A stretch of 64,000 nt of DNA from Lentisphaerota bacterium. GTDB lineage: Bacteria; Verrucomicrobiota; Lentisphaeria; Victivallales; Victivallaceae. The notes below the pieces were generated by a model that worked only from the letters and a program-made list of their open reading frames with translations, did not search any database and was not told the DNA's origin. Positions 8,796 through 18,470 of this stretch are shown one piece after another; the stretch's first letter is position 1, and every line of letters starts with the position of its first letter. Position numbers and translations under genes: made by a program. The DNA lies in the NCBI GenBank assembly GCA_017134815.1, contig CP071032.1:806001-870000 (forward strand). The letters run 5' to 3'.

Positions 8796-10706
8796 ATGAA
8801 CGTAAAGAAAAAAGTTGATCTTAAAGCTATGGCGGCTCAGTACAAGGCTGGTATTGATGCCGTGGAACGCCGCATTGTCCTCTGTGCCGGTACCGGCTGT
8901 GTAGCCAATGGTTCGCTCGATGTCCGCGACGAACTGGTCAAAGAACTGGAAGCAGCAGGAGTCGATACCAGAATTGAACTCAATGTACATGATGACAATG
9001 AAAAAGATTTTACCGGCACCTATGTCTCCAAGAGCGGGTGTCAGGGGTTCTGCCAGATGGGCCCTCTCCTTCACATTGAGCCCGACGGTATCCTTTATAC
9101 CAAAGTCAAAGTTGGTGACGTCAAGGAAATTGTCGAAAAGACTCTCCTTGGTGGTGAAGTTGTCGATCACCTGCTTTATCACGATCCCGCCACCGGCAAA
9201 ACCTGTCGTGGTGAATCCGATCTGCCGTTTTACAAACGCCAGCAGCGCGTGGTTCTGGCTAACTGCATGATTGAACCTGAAAATATTTTTGAATACGTAT
9301 ATAAAGGCGGATATGAAGGAGCTGAAAAGGCTGTTACTGCCATGAACCCGGCTGATGTCTGCCAGAACGTGCTTGAATCCGGCATTCGCGGCCGCGGCGG
9401 CGGCGGGTTTCCGACCGGATTGAAATGGAAATTTACGCTGGCTTCTGAAAACGCCAAAAAGTATGTTATCTGCAACGGTGACGAGGGCGACCCGGGAGCT
9501 TTTATGGATCGCTCGGTAATGGAAGGCAACCCGCATGCGGTTATTGAAGGTATGATGATTGCCGCCAAAGCTATCGGCGCTGATGAAGGCTATGTCTATG
9601 TCCGCGCAGAATACCCGCTGGCAGTAAACAGGATGCGCCGCGCAGTAAAAGACGCTGAAACTGCCGGACTGCTTGGCAAAAATCTTTTCGGTACTGATTT
9701 CAATTTTACCCTGCATGTCATGGAAGGTGCCGGAGCATTTGTCTGCGGCGAGGAAACCGCACTTATCGCTTCTATCGAGGGTAAGCGTGGTATGCCGATG
9801 CCGAAGCCACCATTCCCGGCCCAAAGCGGCCTCTGGGGAAAACCGACAGTCATCAACAATGTTGAAACTCTGGCTTCAATTCCAATGATCCTGCGGAACG
9901 GTGTTGAAGTTTATAAGAATATTGGAACTGAAAAATCACCCGGAACCAAAACCTTCGCCCTGACCGGTCACGTGGCCAACACCGGGCTCATTGAAGTACC
10001 TTTCGGCACCACTCTGCGGGAAATTGTTTACAATATTGGCGGCGGAGTTACCAACAATGCCGGAGAAGTATCCGGAGAAGACTTTAAATCAGTTCAGATT
10101 GGCGGACCCTCCGGCGGCTGCCTGACTCCGGAAATGCTTGACATGCCGCTTGATTTCGACTCTCTCAAGGAAGTTGGCGCCATGGTCGGTTCCGGCGGAC
10201 TGGTAGTAATGAACAACGAAACCTGTATGGTCAAAGTAGCCCGTTTCTTCATGCAGTTCACCCAGAATGAATCCTGTGGTAAATGCGTCCCCTGCCGGGA
10301 AGGCACCAAACAGATGCTGGCACTGCTGGATGATATAATTGACGGCAATGCTGACGCTTCAACCTTGAAGCTGCTGGAACAGACAGCCAAAGCTGTGCAG
10401 ATTGGCTCGCTGTGCGGACTGGGAAAAACCGCGCCTAATCCTGTGCTCTCAACTTTGAAATATTTCCGTAAAGAATACGAAGCACATGTTTTTGACAAGT
10501 TCTGCGCTACTGGTGAATGCCGTGACTTGACCCGGCCGGAAATTGATGCTGAAAAATGCAAAGGCTGTACCGCCTGCAAACGCAAATGTCCGGTCGATGC
10601 CATTTCCGGCGAGGTTAAACAACCGCATATCATTGACATTGAGAAGTGCATCAAATGCGGGGCCTGTAAGGAAATATGCCGCTTTGACGCTGTTGTCGGG
10701 CTTTAA
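8796..10706 (+). CDS. hydB: Bifurcating [FeFe]-hydrogenase subunit B (NuoF-like, FMN/NADH)
   Basis: A 636-residue protein. Domains in order: an N-terminal thioredoxin-like [2Fe-2S] domain ('CAGTGC', 'CQGFC'); a NuoF core with FMN/NAD motif 'GRGGGGFPTG' and 'GDEGDPGAFMDRS'; a SLBB-type segment; a [4Fe-4S] site 'ESCGKCVPCREG' with a later Cys in 'LCGLGK'; and a C-terminal double [4Fe-4S] ferredoxin ('CKGCTACKRKC', 'CIKCGACKEIC'). This is the flavin subunit where NADH and ferredoxin oxidation meet in HydABC complexes. Length is usual for HydB. Cytoplasmic. The AGGAG site lies nine bases before the ATG. Confidence 0.96.
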   Translation: MNVKKKVDLKAMAAQYKAGIDAVERRIVLCAGTGCVANGSLDVRDELVKELEAAGVDTRIELNVHDDNEKDFTGTYVSKSGCQGFCQMGPLLHIEPDGILYTKVKVGDVKEIVEKTLLGGEVVDHLLYHDPATGKTCRGESDLPFYKRQQRVVLANCMIEPENIFEYVYKGGYEGAEKAVTAMNPADVCQNVLESGIRGRGGGGFPTGLKWKFTLASENAKKYVICNGDEGDPGAFMDRSVMEGNPHAVIEGMMIAAKAIGADEGYVYVRAEYPLAVNRMRRAVKDAETAGLLGKNLFGTDFNFTLHVMEGAGAFVCGEETALIASIEGKRGMPMPKPPFPAQSGLWGKPTVINNVETLASIPMILRNGVEVYKNIGTEKSPGTKTFALTGHVANTGLIEVPFGTTLREIVYNIGGGVTNNAGEVSGEDFKSVQIGGPSGGCLTPEMLDMPLDFDSLKEVGAMVGSGGLVVMNNETCMVKVARFFMQFTQNESCGKCVPCREGTKQMLALLDDIIDGNADASTLKLLEQTAKAVQIGSLCGLGKTAPNPVLSTLKYFRKEYEAHVFDKFCATGECRDLTRPEIDAEKCKGCTACKRKCPVDAISGEVKQPHIIDIEKCIKCGACKEICRFDAVVGL

Positions 10707-10785
10707 TTGCAGTCAGTAAACTTGCTAGATATTCAGCTGCAAACATGAATAAGAACTGAAGTCAGCTGAATAAATAAATAATTAA

Positions 10786-10799
10786 AAGCACTTGTGCTT
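10786..10799 (+). promoter_or_regulatory. Small hairpin before the hydA ribosome site
   Basis: AAGCAC-TT-GTGCTT, a 6-bp stem with a two-base loop, ends four bases before AGGAG of hydA. The hydB-hydA gap (113 bp) is much longer than the other gaps in the operon. A role in mRNA processing or translation is possible but not shown. Confidence 0.35.
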
Positions 10800-10819
10800 A
10801 ACAGGAGTTACAACATATA

Positions 10820-12874
10820 ATGAAGACTGAAAATACAATTTTCGTCAACGGGCGGGAGATTGCCTTCAGTGACGAGCGTAACCTGCTGGAGGTCATCCGC
10901 AAAGCCGGGATCGAAATCCCGACATTCTGCTATCACTCCGAACTGAGTATTTACGGCGCCTGCCGTTTGTGTATTGTCGATGTTGAGGGGCGTGGCATCA
11001 TGGCTTCCTGCTCCACCAAGCCAGAATCCGGCATGGTGGTAAAAACCGATACCAGCGATATCCGTGAAATGCGCAAAATTAATGTGGAGCTGCTGCTGGC
11101 TAACCACAAACGTGAATGTCCTTCCTGTACCCGCAGTGCCAGCTGCACCCTGCAGGACCTGGCCCGTCGCCTGGGAGTAGAGGAGATACGTTACAAACAA
11201 TTGGAACAGGAAGAGCCCATTGACAAATCCTCACCATCACTGGAGCGGGATCCGAATAAATGTGTTCTCTGCGGGGACTGTGTCCGGGTCTGTGAAGAAG
11301 TTCAGGGCATTGGCGCAATCGGTTTTGTAAACCGTGGCGCCAACGCCAAAGTAGCCCCAGCCTTTGATCAGGATCTAAATGAAGTAGAATGCGTCAATTG
11401 CGGTCAGTGTGCCGCGGTATGCCCGACCGGCGCTATTGTTCCGCGTCAAACTCGTGACGATGTCTGGGCTGACATTTACAACCCAAGCAAAAAGGTTGTT
11501 GTTCAGATCGCGCCGGCAGTCCGGGTCGCCCTGGGTGAATATTTCGGTTTTGAACCAGGAGTAAACATCGCCGGGAAACTGGTAAACGCACTTAAAATGA
11601 TGGGATTCGATCAGGTCTATGACACCTGTTTTGCCGCTGACATGACCATTTTTGAGGAAGCGACCGAATTTATTGATCGTTTTACTAAAGGAGAAAACCT
11701 GCCTTTGTTCACCAGTTGCTGTCCGGCCTGGGTGAAGTACGCTGAAATCTATTACCCGGAAATGCTGGCAAACGTTTCCAGCTGTCGCTCTCCGCAGCAG
11801 ATGTTCGGCTCAGTAGCCAAAAAAGTCCTGCCGGAACAGCTTGGTGTTGACCAGCGCGATCTGGTGGTTGTGTCAATCATGCCCTGTACCGCTAAGAAAT
11901 TTGAAGCACAGCTCGATAAGTTTAAAGAAGACGGTATGCCGGAAGTCGATCACGTCCTGACAACAGTTGAAATCGGTCGCATGATCAACTCCATGGGAAT
12001 AAATTTTGCCGAACTTGAACCGGAAGCCTTTGATATGCCAATGGGCTTCAGTACCGGAGCCGGGGTTATTTTCGGCACTACCGGTGGCGTTATGGAAGCT
12101 GCTTTGCGCTATGCAGTCGAAAAGATTGAAGATCGCAAGCTGGACAAAGTCGACTTCAAGGCGGTACGCGGACTTGAAGCAGTAAAAGACGCAACACTTG
12201 AGGTTGCCGGACAGGAAGTTAAAGTCGCTATTGTTCACGGCCTCCAGAAAGCCAAGGAACTGGTTGAGAAAATCAAGGCTGGTGAAGTCAAATATGATTT
12301 CATTGAAGTTATGGCCTGCCCCGGCGGCTGTATCTCTGGTGCCGGACAGCCAATTGCACACAGCGAAGCGGTACGCCGCAAACGGGCCAAGGGCATTTAT
12401 AATGCCGATAAACAGCAGCAGCTGCAAAAGTCTCAGGACAATTACATGGTTGCCAAATGTTATGATGAGCATCTGGGCGGCAATCCCGGATCCCATGAAG
12501 CACATCATGCGCTGCATACCAAATATGTCAATCGCAGTCAGCTTTTTGATGCCAAGATTCCGGTTGTCCGCGGTACAGAAAATAACCGGCTGCCGGTCAT
12601 TGTAACTATCTGTGCCAAACAGCAGGACTGTCCCGGGCAGAAGCTGCTGGCGCTGATTGTAGACTACGTTAAGAAAAACGGTTACGGGGAAAAAGTCGAC
12701 ATCGATGCGGCTTTCAGTTCACGCCCGGAAGCCGACGGCACTATTTGTGTCACTGTCGGCGACCAGGTGGTTGACCGCTGCAAATTCATCAACGCGGTAA
12801 ATACTGAAGAACAGCTGCAGAATCATGTTGAGTTTGAAAATATCAAAAAGGCGATAGACGCCGCCCTGAAATAA
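10820..12874 (+). CDS. hydA: Bifurcating [FeFe]-hydrogenase catalytic subunit A
   Basis: A 684-residue protein. Order: a NuoG-like [2Fe-2S] domain (Cys37, 48, 51, 64); a His-Cys3 cluster (His96, Cys100, 103, 109); two [4Fe-4S] motifs (Cys148-158 and Cys191-201); then the H-cluster domain with 'TSCCPAW' (Cys300 proton relay, Cys301 ligand), 'MPCTAKK' (Cys356) and 'EVMACPGGC' (Cys500, Cys504). All catalytic residues are present, unlike in the sensory paralogue upstream. After the small-subunit-like helix, ~100 extra residues (~585-684) hold four cysteines and may form a thioredoxin-like domain. With HydB and HydC it should make H2 from NADH plus reduced ferredoxin. It is the last gene of the operon, followed by hairpins. 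Confidence 0.97.
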   Translation: MKTENTIFVNGREIAFSDERNLLEVIRKAGIEIPTFCYHSELSIYGACRLCIVDVEGRGIMASCSTKPESGMVVKTDTSDIREMRKINVELLLANHKRECPSCTRSASCTLQDLARRLGVEEIRYKQLEQEEPIDKSSPSLERDPNKCVLCGDCVRVCEEVQGIGAIGFVNRGANAKVAPAFDQDLNEVECVNCGQCAAVCPTGAIVPRQTRDDVWADIYNPSKKVVVQIAPAVRVALGEYFGFEPGVNIAGKLVNALKMMGFDQVYDTCFAADMTIFEEATEFIDRFTKGENLPLFTSCCPAWVKYAEIYYPEMLANVSSCRSPQQMFGSVAKKVLPEQLGVDQRDLVVVSIMPCTAKKFEAQLDKFKEDGMPEVDHVLTTVEIGRMINSMGINFAELEPEAFDMPMGFSTGAGVIFGTTGGVMEAALRYAVEKIEDRKLDKVDFKAVRGLEAVKDATLEVAGQEVKVAIVHGLQKAKELVEKIKAGEVKYDFIEVMACPGGCISGAGQPIAHSEAVRRKRAKGIYNADKQQQLQKSQDNYMVAKCYDEHLGGNPGSHEAHHALHTKYVNRSQLFDAKIPVVRGTENNRLPVIVTICAKQQDCPGQKLLALIVDYVKKNGYGEKVDIDAAFSSRPEADGTICVTVGDQVVDRCKFINAVNTEEQLQNHVEFENIKKAIDAALK

Positions 12875-12878
12875 GTCA

Positions 12879-12901
12879 CCGGGGGCTGTATCAGCCCCCG
12901 G
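12879..12901 (+). terminator. GC-rich hairpin just after hydA
   Basis: CCGGGGGCTG-TAT-CAGCCCCCGG, a 10-bp perfect stem, begins five bases after the stop codon. No U-tract follows, so it is more likely an mRNA-end stabiliser or weak terminator than an intrinsic terminator. Confidence 0.55.
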
Positions 12902-13043
12902 AATCCAGTTGCATAGTTGTTTCAAATGCACTAATAAAGCGTTATTCAGTAAAATCAACAGCTGTAAAAGCTGAGAAGTATTTGTCTGTGACCAGGGGAA
13001 GCAGACAGTTTATTTACCCATATACCCTACTCCCCCCTATCCT

Positions 13044-13076
13044 GCCGGGCCGTCGACCGACGGCCCGGCTCTTTTT
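13044..13076 (+). terminator. Strong intrinsic terminator of the hydrogenase operon
   Basis: An 11-bp stem, GCCGGGCCGTC / GACGGCCCGGC with a four-base loop, is followed by CTTTTT. It lies 170 bp past hydA. I see nothing recognisable between the two hairpins (12902-13043). Confidence 0.9.
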
Positions 13077-13130
13077 ATTCAGGAAGCCGTAAAATATTTT
13101 GAGTTTTCTGATTATGCTTTTTAAAAAAAA

Positions 13131-15875
13131 TCAGACTGCAGCCGGAATACGTTCAACGCTGCTGGTCAGCTCCTTGATAGTAACCCGTTTGGTAGTATAC
13201 TGACTGGTATAGGCCAGTGTGTCTCTAAGGGCACAGTTCAAGGCATACGGCTTGAAGTGCAGATTAAGGTTTATTCCGTAGCTTCCAAACCGCTTGATAA
13301 TATGGGGCTCATGCAGTACATCCAGAATCTCATAATTGCTGTGAAATCCATTTTTAGCGTAAACCGCGATAGTCGCCAGCAGAAATTCATTTACCGCATC
13401 TTGCCCGAATGAGGTGTACTTGCTCATGAATTTCTCCAGCAGTCCAACGACAAAATACATGTGTCCGGAAAGCGAGGCGCTGTAAACCGCGTTAGAACGC
13501 TGCATTGGATACATGCCCTCCTGGAAACTGTGTGTGTAAATATCGGGTATACGGTTAACCTGTGCCCGGCTGGTAATTTCATCTCTGAAATATGGATCTT
13601 TTGTAGTCATCAGCCCACGCTGATGACTCATTACCGCCTGGCTGGCCTGCCCGCGCCTGCTGAGATCGCGCTTGGTCAGAAAACCGGATTTGACCGCCCG
13701 GTCTTTAATGGGATATAACTCTGATGCTTTTTTCAGTTTGCGTTCATAAAATAGTCGAACGTATTTTTCGTGTTTTTCCGAGTCACTCCAGGTAAGAATA
13801 GCCTGCTCCGCCTGTTCTCTGGCAGTCAGCCGCATCCTGCTGTAAACCGAAATAACATCATTGACAAGCCGAAGGTTCATATCGTGCCCCAGGTGATACT
13901 GTGCCAGTCTCGTCTCAAAATAGCGCCGGGTACTGTTAAGGCATTTGTTGGTAACTGTCCTGGAGTTTTCAAGCCCAAAGCTCAAAGCTTCGCAAAGCTG
14001 ACGGGGAAAATAATTGCGGTGGTGTTGCAGTATCTGCCTGATCTCTTTTTTAGCTTCAGCATACTCATATTCATAATACAGATTGATAATTTTTGTAGCA
14101 TATCCCGGATTATTCAGGAAATTTTTTAATACCCCAACTGTCAAAATAATGAATTCAGAGTCATTGAGATCAGCAGCCCGGACCAGCGTGTTATATTTTT
14201 TAAGCGGAATAGAATCAGGTCTCGCAGACTCAGAGATATATTTTGCCGGCTCATAGAAAGTCAAATCACTTATACTTCGACTTAATTTCTTATTGAACTG
14301 CAGTAGAATACCACGTTTACGATTCGGGTGCATAACCTCATCCGGGATTGATTTAAGCAGCTGTCGCATAAACTGAATCATGTCGTACTCACAGCGTTCA
14401 TTGTCATTATTGTCACGACAAACCGCATTGGCAAGCATAAGCATAGTAGAATTAAGGTATTTACCATCTTTCCTGTCATGTTCTCCCAGTCGGCTTAAAG
14501 TTTGCAAATCGCCCTCACTCAAGTTCTCTTTTTTAAATAACTGCAGCGCAATTTCATGCTTCAGCAAAGCGTTTTGCAGCCTGCGACACTCACCACTGAA
14601 AACATTGGTCAACAGGTCCCTCCTTTCAGCTTCACTCAATGTACAAATATGACGGCGTAAATCGCTGCCTCTGGTACTCAACATTTTTTTAAAGACATTC
14701 TTCGTTTTCCGAACTGAAAGTCTGGCACTGTAATTCCGGTTGGTCATACTGTGATACTGGGATAAATCTTTGAAGCATAAGAACCCTTGCGGGACCTCAT
14801 CCTGCTGTTGATTGGTCACAGCTTTCCTTGTATAAAACAGGCTGACAATATCATTTGAGAAAGCTTCAAACAACATGCTGGCATTTTGCTGACGAGCAGG
14901 AACCATCTTCAATACCGCCATTAATGCCGCACCGTAATCCCTGATTCTTGCATAAACATCAGATTTGCTGAATTTACCATTAAGCAGAAACATTGACAGA
15001 CGATGCAGTGGATAATGTTTCTGCTGGGTTGCTGATGCGTCATTACGCCACTTGTTTCTCACAAAAGTCTCAACTTTACCTCCTGCCGCTTTGCGGGCGC
15101 AAAAATACTGCAGGTCTCTAAAGCGGTCCGAGCCGGTACAGTCTGTTTTTGAGTTGCCGAAGTCAAATGCCTTTATAATCGGAAATTGATTGTTGTCCTG
15201 AAAATATTTTATGTTATGCAAATGGAGATCACCATGCATCAAGTGAGCTTTGTACATACAGTAGTGAATATATACCAGCTGATGAATAATACGGGTTATT
15301 TCTGCTCTGGCTCTGTAGAAATGCATTTGATTGCTGAAACTGTAAGCCTCTGGAAATCTCTCCACATGTACCCCAAGAGTAGTGCTGCCTTCATATATGG
15401 ATACACGCCGGTATCTGCCTGGCTGCTGCCATGGTCTGCTTCCGGCCGCACTTTGCTGCTCCTGTCTGGACAGCTCATTCTGAAATGAGAAAAAGATATT
15501 TCCAGGAAGAATATCATCTGTACTCAATCTTAATATAGAATCCTTGAAGGCGTCTTCTTTGGGAAAATCCGAGAGCCCTTTCCTGCTGGCGGCATAAACC
15601 AGCCCCTCCTCCCGGCTGAATTTCTTATGTTTGCCGCCAGAAGTTGGAGCTTGAGCTGGAAGGCCTGAAGCCAGATTTTTTTTCAAACCTGAAATGTCTG
15701 TATCATACAGCCTGTAAGCTATAATATTCTTGTATGAATCCTTGTCAGGAAGCAGCTCTGCCTTGTGCTCAATAACACGCAGACCACGAGCCTGCACACA
15801 GGAATGGTGCAAAACCTCTTTTAAGGCATGTCTGCTTGTTCTGAATTCAGCATTACAGACTTTGCATATATACAT
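13131..15875 (-). CDS. Large kinase-like protein with N-terminal zinc finger-like motif, function unknown
   Basis: A 914-residue protein with no close family that I recognise. The N-terminus has 'CKVC' (4-7) and 'HHSC' (23-26), possibly a C2HC zinc finger. Residues 214-221 read 'HGDLHLHN' and 237-240 'FDFG'. These match the catalytic loop (HxD....N) and metal-binding DFG of protein-kinase-fold enzymes (Asp216, Asn221, Asp238). No clear glycine-rich loop is seen before them. The long helical remainder ends in segments such as 'SASLSGHMYFVVGLLEKF' that resemble ankyrin repeats (weak). There is no signal peptide. A single gene with AGGAG six bases before ATG, it faces the hydrogenase operon. It could be a lipopolysaccharide-kinase-like, aminoglycoside-kinase-like or effector-type kinase. 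Confidence 0.8.
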   Translation of the reverse strand: MYICKVCNAEFRTSRHALKEVLHHSCVQARGLRVIEHKAELLPDKDSYKNIIAYRLYDTDISGLKKNLASGLPAQAPTSGGKHKKFSREEGLVYAASRKGLSDFPKEDAFKDSILRLSTDDILPGNIFFSFQNELSRQEQQSAAGSRPWQQPGRYRRVSIYEGSTTLGVHVERFPEAYSFSNQMHFYRARAEITRIIHQLVYIHYCMYKAHLMHGDLHLHNIKYFQDNNQFPIIKAFDFGNSKTDCTGSDRFRDLQYFCARKAAGGKVETFVRNKWRNDASATQQKHYPLHRLSMFLLNGKFSKSDVYARIRDYGAALMAVLKMVPARQQNASMLFEAFSNDIVSLFYTRKAVTNQQQDEVPQGFLCFKDLSQYHSMTNRNYSARLSVRKTKNVFKKMLSTRGSDLRRHICTLSEAERRDLLTNVFSGECRRLQNALLKHEIALQLFKKENLSEGDLQTLSRLGEHDRKDGKYLNSTMLMLANAVCRDNNDNERCEYDMIQFMRQLLKSIPDEVMHPNRKRGILLQFNKKLSRSISDLTFYEPAKYISESARPDSIPLKKYNTLVRAADLNDSEFIILTVGVLKNFLNNPGYATKIINLYYEYEYAEAKKEIRQILQHHRNYFPRQLCEALSFGLENSRTVTNKCLNSTRRYFETRLAQYHLGHDMNLRLVNDVISVYSRMRLTAREQAEQAILTWSDSEKHEKYVRLFYERKLKKASELYPIKDRAVKSGFLTKRDLSRRGQASQAVMSHQRGLMTTKDPYFRDEITSRAQVNRIPDIYTHSFQEGMYPMQRSNAVYSASLSGHMYFVVGLLEKFMSKYTSFGQDAVNEFLLATIAVYAKNGFHSNYEILDVLHEPHIIKRFGSYGINLNLHFKPYALNCALRDTLAYTSQYTTKRVTIKELTSSVERIPAAV

Positions 15876-16272
15876 ACGAAACTCCTAAAGCGTCCTGGTA
15901 GCGTTAGTAAGAAAAAAATAACCGAAAGTACTCTAAAGACAGCTGCTGCACTCGCCCTGAACATAAAAACGGCTGCAAGGAGGAAGTGAGAATAACTCTT
16001 TAAAGGCTGCAATCTTCTGTATTTTTATCTCATTTCTCTTCACTAGAAAAGGCTGATGCCCTCTAAAAGTATTAGATTTATTAATGCTTTTTTTGTTCCG
16101 CATTGCCCGAGCTTTTTTTACAAGAAAATGGTACTGAGAAAGCCGCCTGGTTTTAAGCTGCATCTAACTGAAGTATATAAAGCCTTTCATGGCACTATGC
16201 ATAAAATTACCCGACAACCGACAACTCAGCATGAAATTTTGTGCATTAACACTTAATTACAAATCATTTGAA
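15876..16272. other. Intergenic region, nothing recognised
   Basis: About 400 bp of AT-rich sequence between two minus-strand genes. It must hold the promoter of the kinase-like gene. Short open frames here lack ribosome sites. No RNA gene or repeat was found. Confidence 0.5.
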
Positions 16273-17565
16273 TCATTTTGACACTTGATGAGAAACTGTT
16301 GCTTTATCCAGTCTGTTGAATGAGGATTTCCAGTGCCAGCCGCTGATTCCAGTAATCACAGCGCACACCAGAAAAAGCAGATAAGGAGCCATCGGACTCC
16401 CTGTCTCTTTTATCAAAAATGTGAAAAGGAATGGGGACAAGCCGCCGATTATTGCAAGCCCCATATTAAAACTTAAGCCCATGCCGGAAGCCCTGACATT
16501 TGCTGGAAACAGTTCTATTATACTGATACCATAGGCACCGTTCACCATTCCAACCGTAACGGCAATTAAAATGCTGAATGCATACACCCAGGCATGCCCG
16601 GCATGAATCAGCATGTAAAAACCAGCAAAGCCACTGAATACGCTGAGCACACTACCGCTTATTAATACGATTTTTCTCCCAGCTTTGTCTGATACGTAGC
16701 CAAAGATCATCGAGCATACCGCTAATATCAAAAAGCTTGTTGTGGTAACCAGGTAACTGCTTTCAGCCTCAAAACCCAAAATAGAAATCAAATACGTCGG
16801 CAAGTAAAGGATCAGAGAAATAGTACAGGCGGACAAAGCTGTCAGCCCGAAACCTGTAAAAAGCAAAGCAGGTTCCTCCCGAATAACTTTCACTAATGGG
16901 AACCGGCTGATTTTATCAAATGTTTTTAGATCTTTGTATATAGCGGTTTCGTAAACCCTCTTTCTGAGAAAAAAACTTACTATTCCAAGAAAAAATCCTG
17001 CTATAAAAGGTATACGCCAACCCCAGTGCAGCATGTCTTCTGTCGAAAAATTATATTTAAGGAAGTACCCCAGTACACTGCCAAAAACATTACCCAGAGT
17101 AATAAACATAAATATAGCGCCAGTCACCAGTCCACGATTTTTATCGAACAGATGTTCAGCAGAAAAAATACTTGACCCGGGGATCTCGCCTCCTACCGAA
17201 ATACCCTGCGCAATCCTGAGCAGGGTCAAAAGGACCGGAGCCAATATGCCAATCTGTTCGTAGCCGGGCAGCAGGCCGATAAACAGGGTCGATACCGCCA
17301 TTATCAGCACACAGGAAGAAAAAGCGATGCAGCGCCCATAATAATCTCCCAGATATCCAAAAATAATCCCGCCAAGCGGACGGGCAAAATATCCAAGAGC
17401 AAAAACCCCAAATGCGGCAAGCAGCCCGGTAAACGTATCCTTCACCGGGAAAAAAACTTTGCTTATATAAGGGGCAAACAAAGCATAAACAGTAAAATCA
17501 AAAAACTCGAGACTGCCGCCCAGACATGACAGCAGAACAACCTTGAAGTCTTTCCATGTAAACAT
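16273..17565 (-). CDS. MFS transporter, metabolite:H+ symporter (ProP/ShiA-like) family
   Basis: A 430-residue inner-membrane protein with about 12 hydrophobic helices. The start 'GGSLEFFDFTVYALFAPYI' is the TM1 signature of the metabolite:H+ symporter branch (ProP, ShiA, KgtP, citrate carriers). 'GGIIFGYLGDYYGR' is the loop 2-3 MFS motif, and 'GYVSDKAGRK' repeats it in the second half. Substrates in the branch include betaine, proline, dicarboxylates and aromatic acids; the actual one cannot be read here. It lies 110 bp downstream of a small membrane-protein gene on the same strand. No intrinsic terminator is obvious behind it. Confidence 0.9.
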   Translation of the reverse strand: MFTWKDFKVVLLSCLGGSLEFFDFTVYALFAPYISKVFFPVKDTFTGLLAAFGVFALGYFARPLGGIIFGYLGDYYGRCIAFSSCVLIMAVSTLFIGLLPGYEQIGILAPVLLTLLRIAQGISVGGEIPGSSIFSAEHLFDKNRGLVTGAIFMFITLGNVFGSVLGYFLKYNFSTEDMLHWGWRIPFIAGFFLGIVSFFLRKRVYETAIYKDLKTFDKISRFPLVKVIREEPALLFTGFGLTALSACTISLILYLPTYLISILGFEAESSYLVTTTSFLILAVCSMIFGYVSDKAGRKIVLISGSVLSVFSGFAGFYMLIHAGHAWVYAFSILIAVTVGMVNGAYGISIIELFPANVRASGMGLSFNMGLAIIGGLSPFLFTFLIKETGSPMAPYLLFLVCAVITGISGWHWKSSFNRLDKATVSHQVSK

Positions 17566-17674
17566 AAATATAAGCCCGTACGCATTACGTCATATACGAA
17601 TATCTCTCAAAAGGATATCAGCTTTATAGACACCCGGGCTCGAGAAATGCTCCATGGAAGCATAAATAATATTT

Positions 17675-18265
17675 TTATTTGTAATCTCTGTTATTTTTCC
17701 AGACGTTAAAAACTGCCAGCAGAAATTCTTTTTCCTGAGGCACCAGAGCTTTCCCCGAGAAACAAGCCACATGTTCATTCCCCAGAGCCAGCATTTTTCT
17801 GCCAGCGGATTTGCAGACAGTAATGTTGTCAGCTGCAGAAAAAGTAATTTCCCGGGATTTACTGAATAAATAATTTAAAAAGTTGATCTGCAGTTTGCTG
17901 ATACTCGTTTCAATCAACAGGCGGTCAATACTTCTACTGCCTTCAAGCCATATAACAGAATTATCAGTAAATGTAAGTTTTTCGGGCTCATAGGCTCTAA
18001 ACTGTAAAAAAGCATAATACAGCATCGTAAATAATGCTGGAACCAGTATTACCCCGGCAAACGCAAAAATTCTAATATCATAGTTAGACGGTTTGAAGCT
18101 GAAACTGATCACGGGAATTGCAATGATACAAATATTTAAAACGGCTAGAATGCCAAAAACCGGCCTGGTTAACTTTCTGCGTGGATAGTCCCAGCTCAAA
18201 CTGAAACCGCTGGCATTTTCCTCGACCTGTATTCTTGATCCGGCCGGTGGTTCAGGAATTTCCAT
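17675..18265 (-). CDS. Two-helix membrane protein of unknown function, PH-like C-terminus
   Basis: A 197-residue protein when started at ATG 18265, where AAAGG lies eight bases upstream; an in-frame upstream start at 18346 has no site. Two hydrophobic helices ('FGILAVLNICIIAIPVISF' and a second ~30 residues later) are followed by a soluble ~110-residue part. That part has the strand pattern 'LTFTDNSVIWLEGSRSIDR', reminiscent of bacterial PH-like domains. No family is firmly recognised. It precedes the MHS transporter on the same strand and diverges from the riboswitch-pseudopilin unit. Confidence 0.65.
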   Translation of the reverse strand: MEIPEPPAGSRIQVEENASGFSLSWDYPRRKLTRPVFGILAVLNICIIAIPVISFSFKPSNYDIRIFAFAGVILVPALFTMLYYAFLQFRAYEPEKLTFTDNSVIWLEGSRSIDRLLIETSISKLQINFLNYLFSKSREITFSAADNITVCKSAGRKMLALGNEHVACFSGKALVPQEKEFLLAVFNVWKNNRDYK

Positions 18266-18470
18266 AATCAAACCTTTTGCTGTAAATTTATTTATCAAAG
18301 GCACACTTTTGACTGCAATAATAGCCTGAAAATAATAAATTTTCAACCTGTAACTCTAAAACTGGCAGCTCCTGTCAAAAAAAGTTTTCATGCCGAAATA
18401 TAAATTTAATATTTTGTTGAATAACATATTGATTTTTTACTTAATGAGTGTAGACTCTTCCTTTAATTCA

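Noticed and set aside
15933-16256. Short frames on both strands between the kinase-like and MFS genes
   Set aside because: No ribosome sites and biased AT-rich composition.
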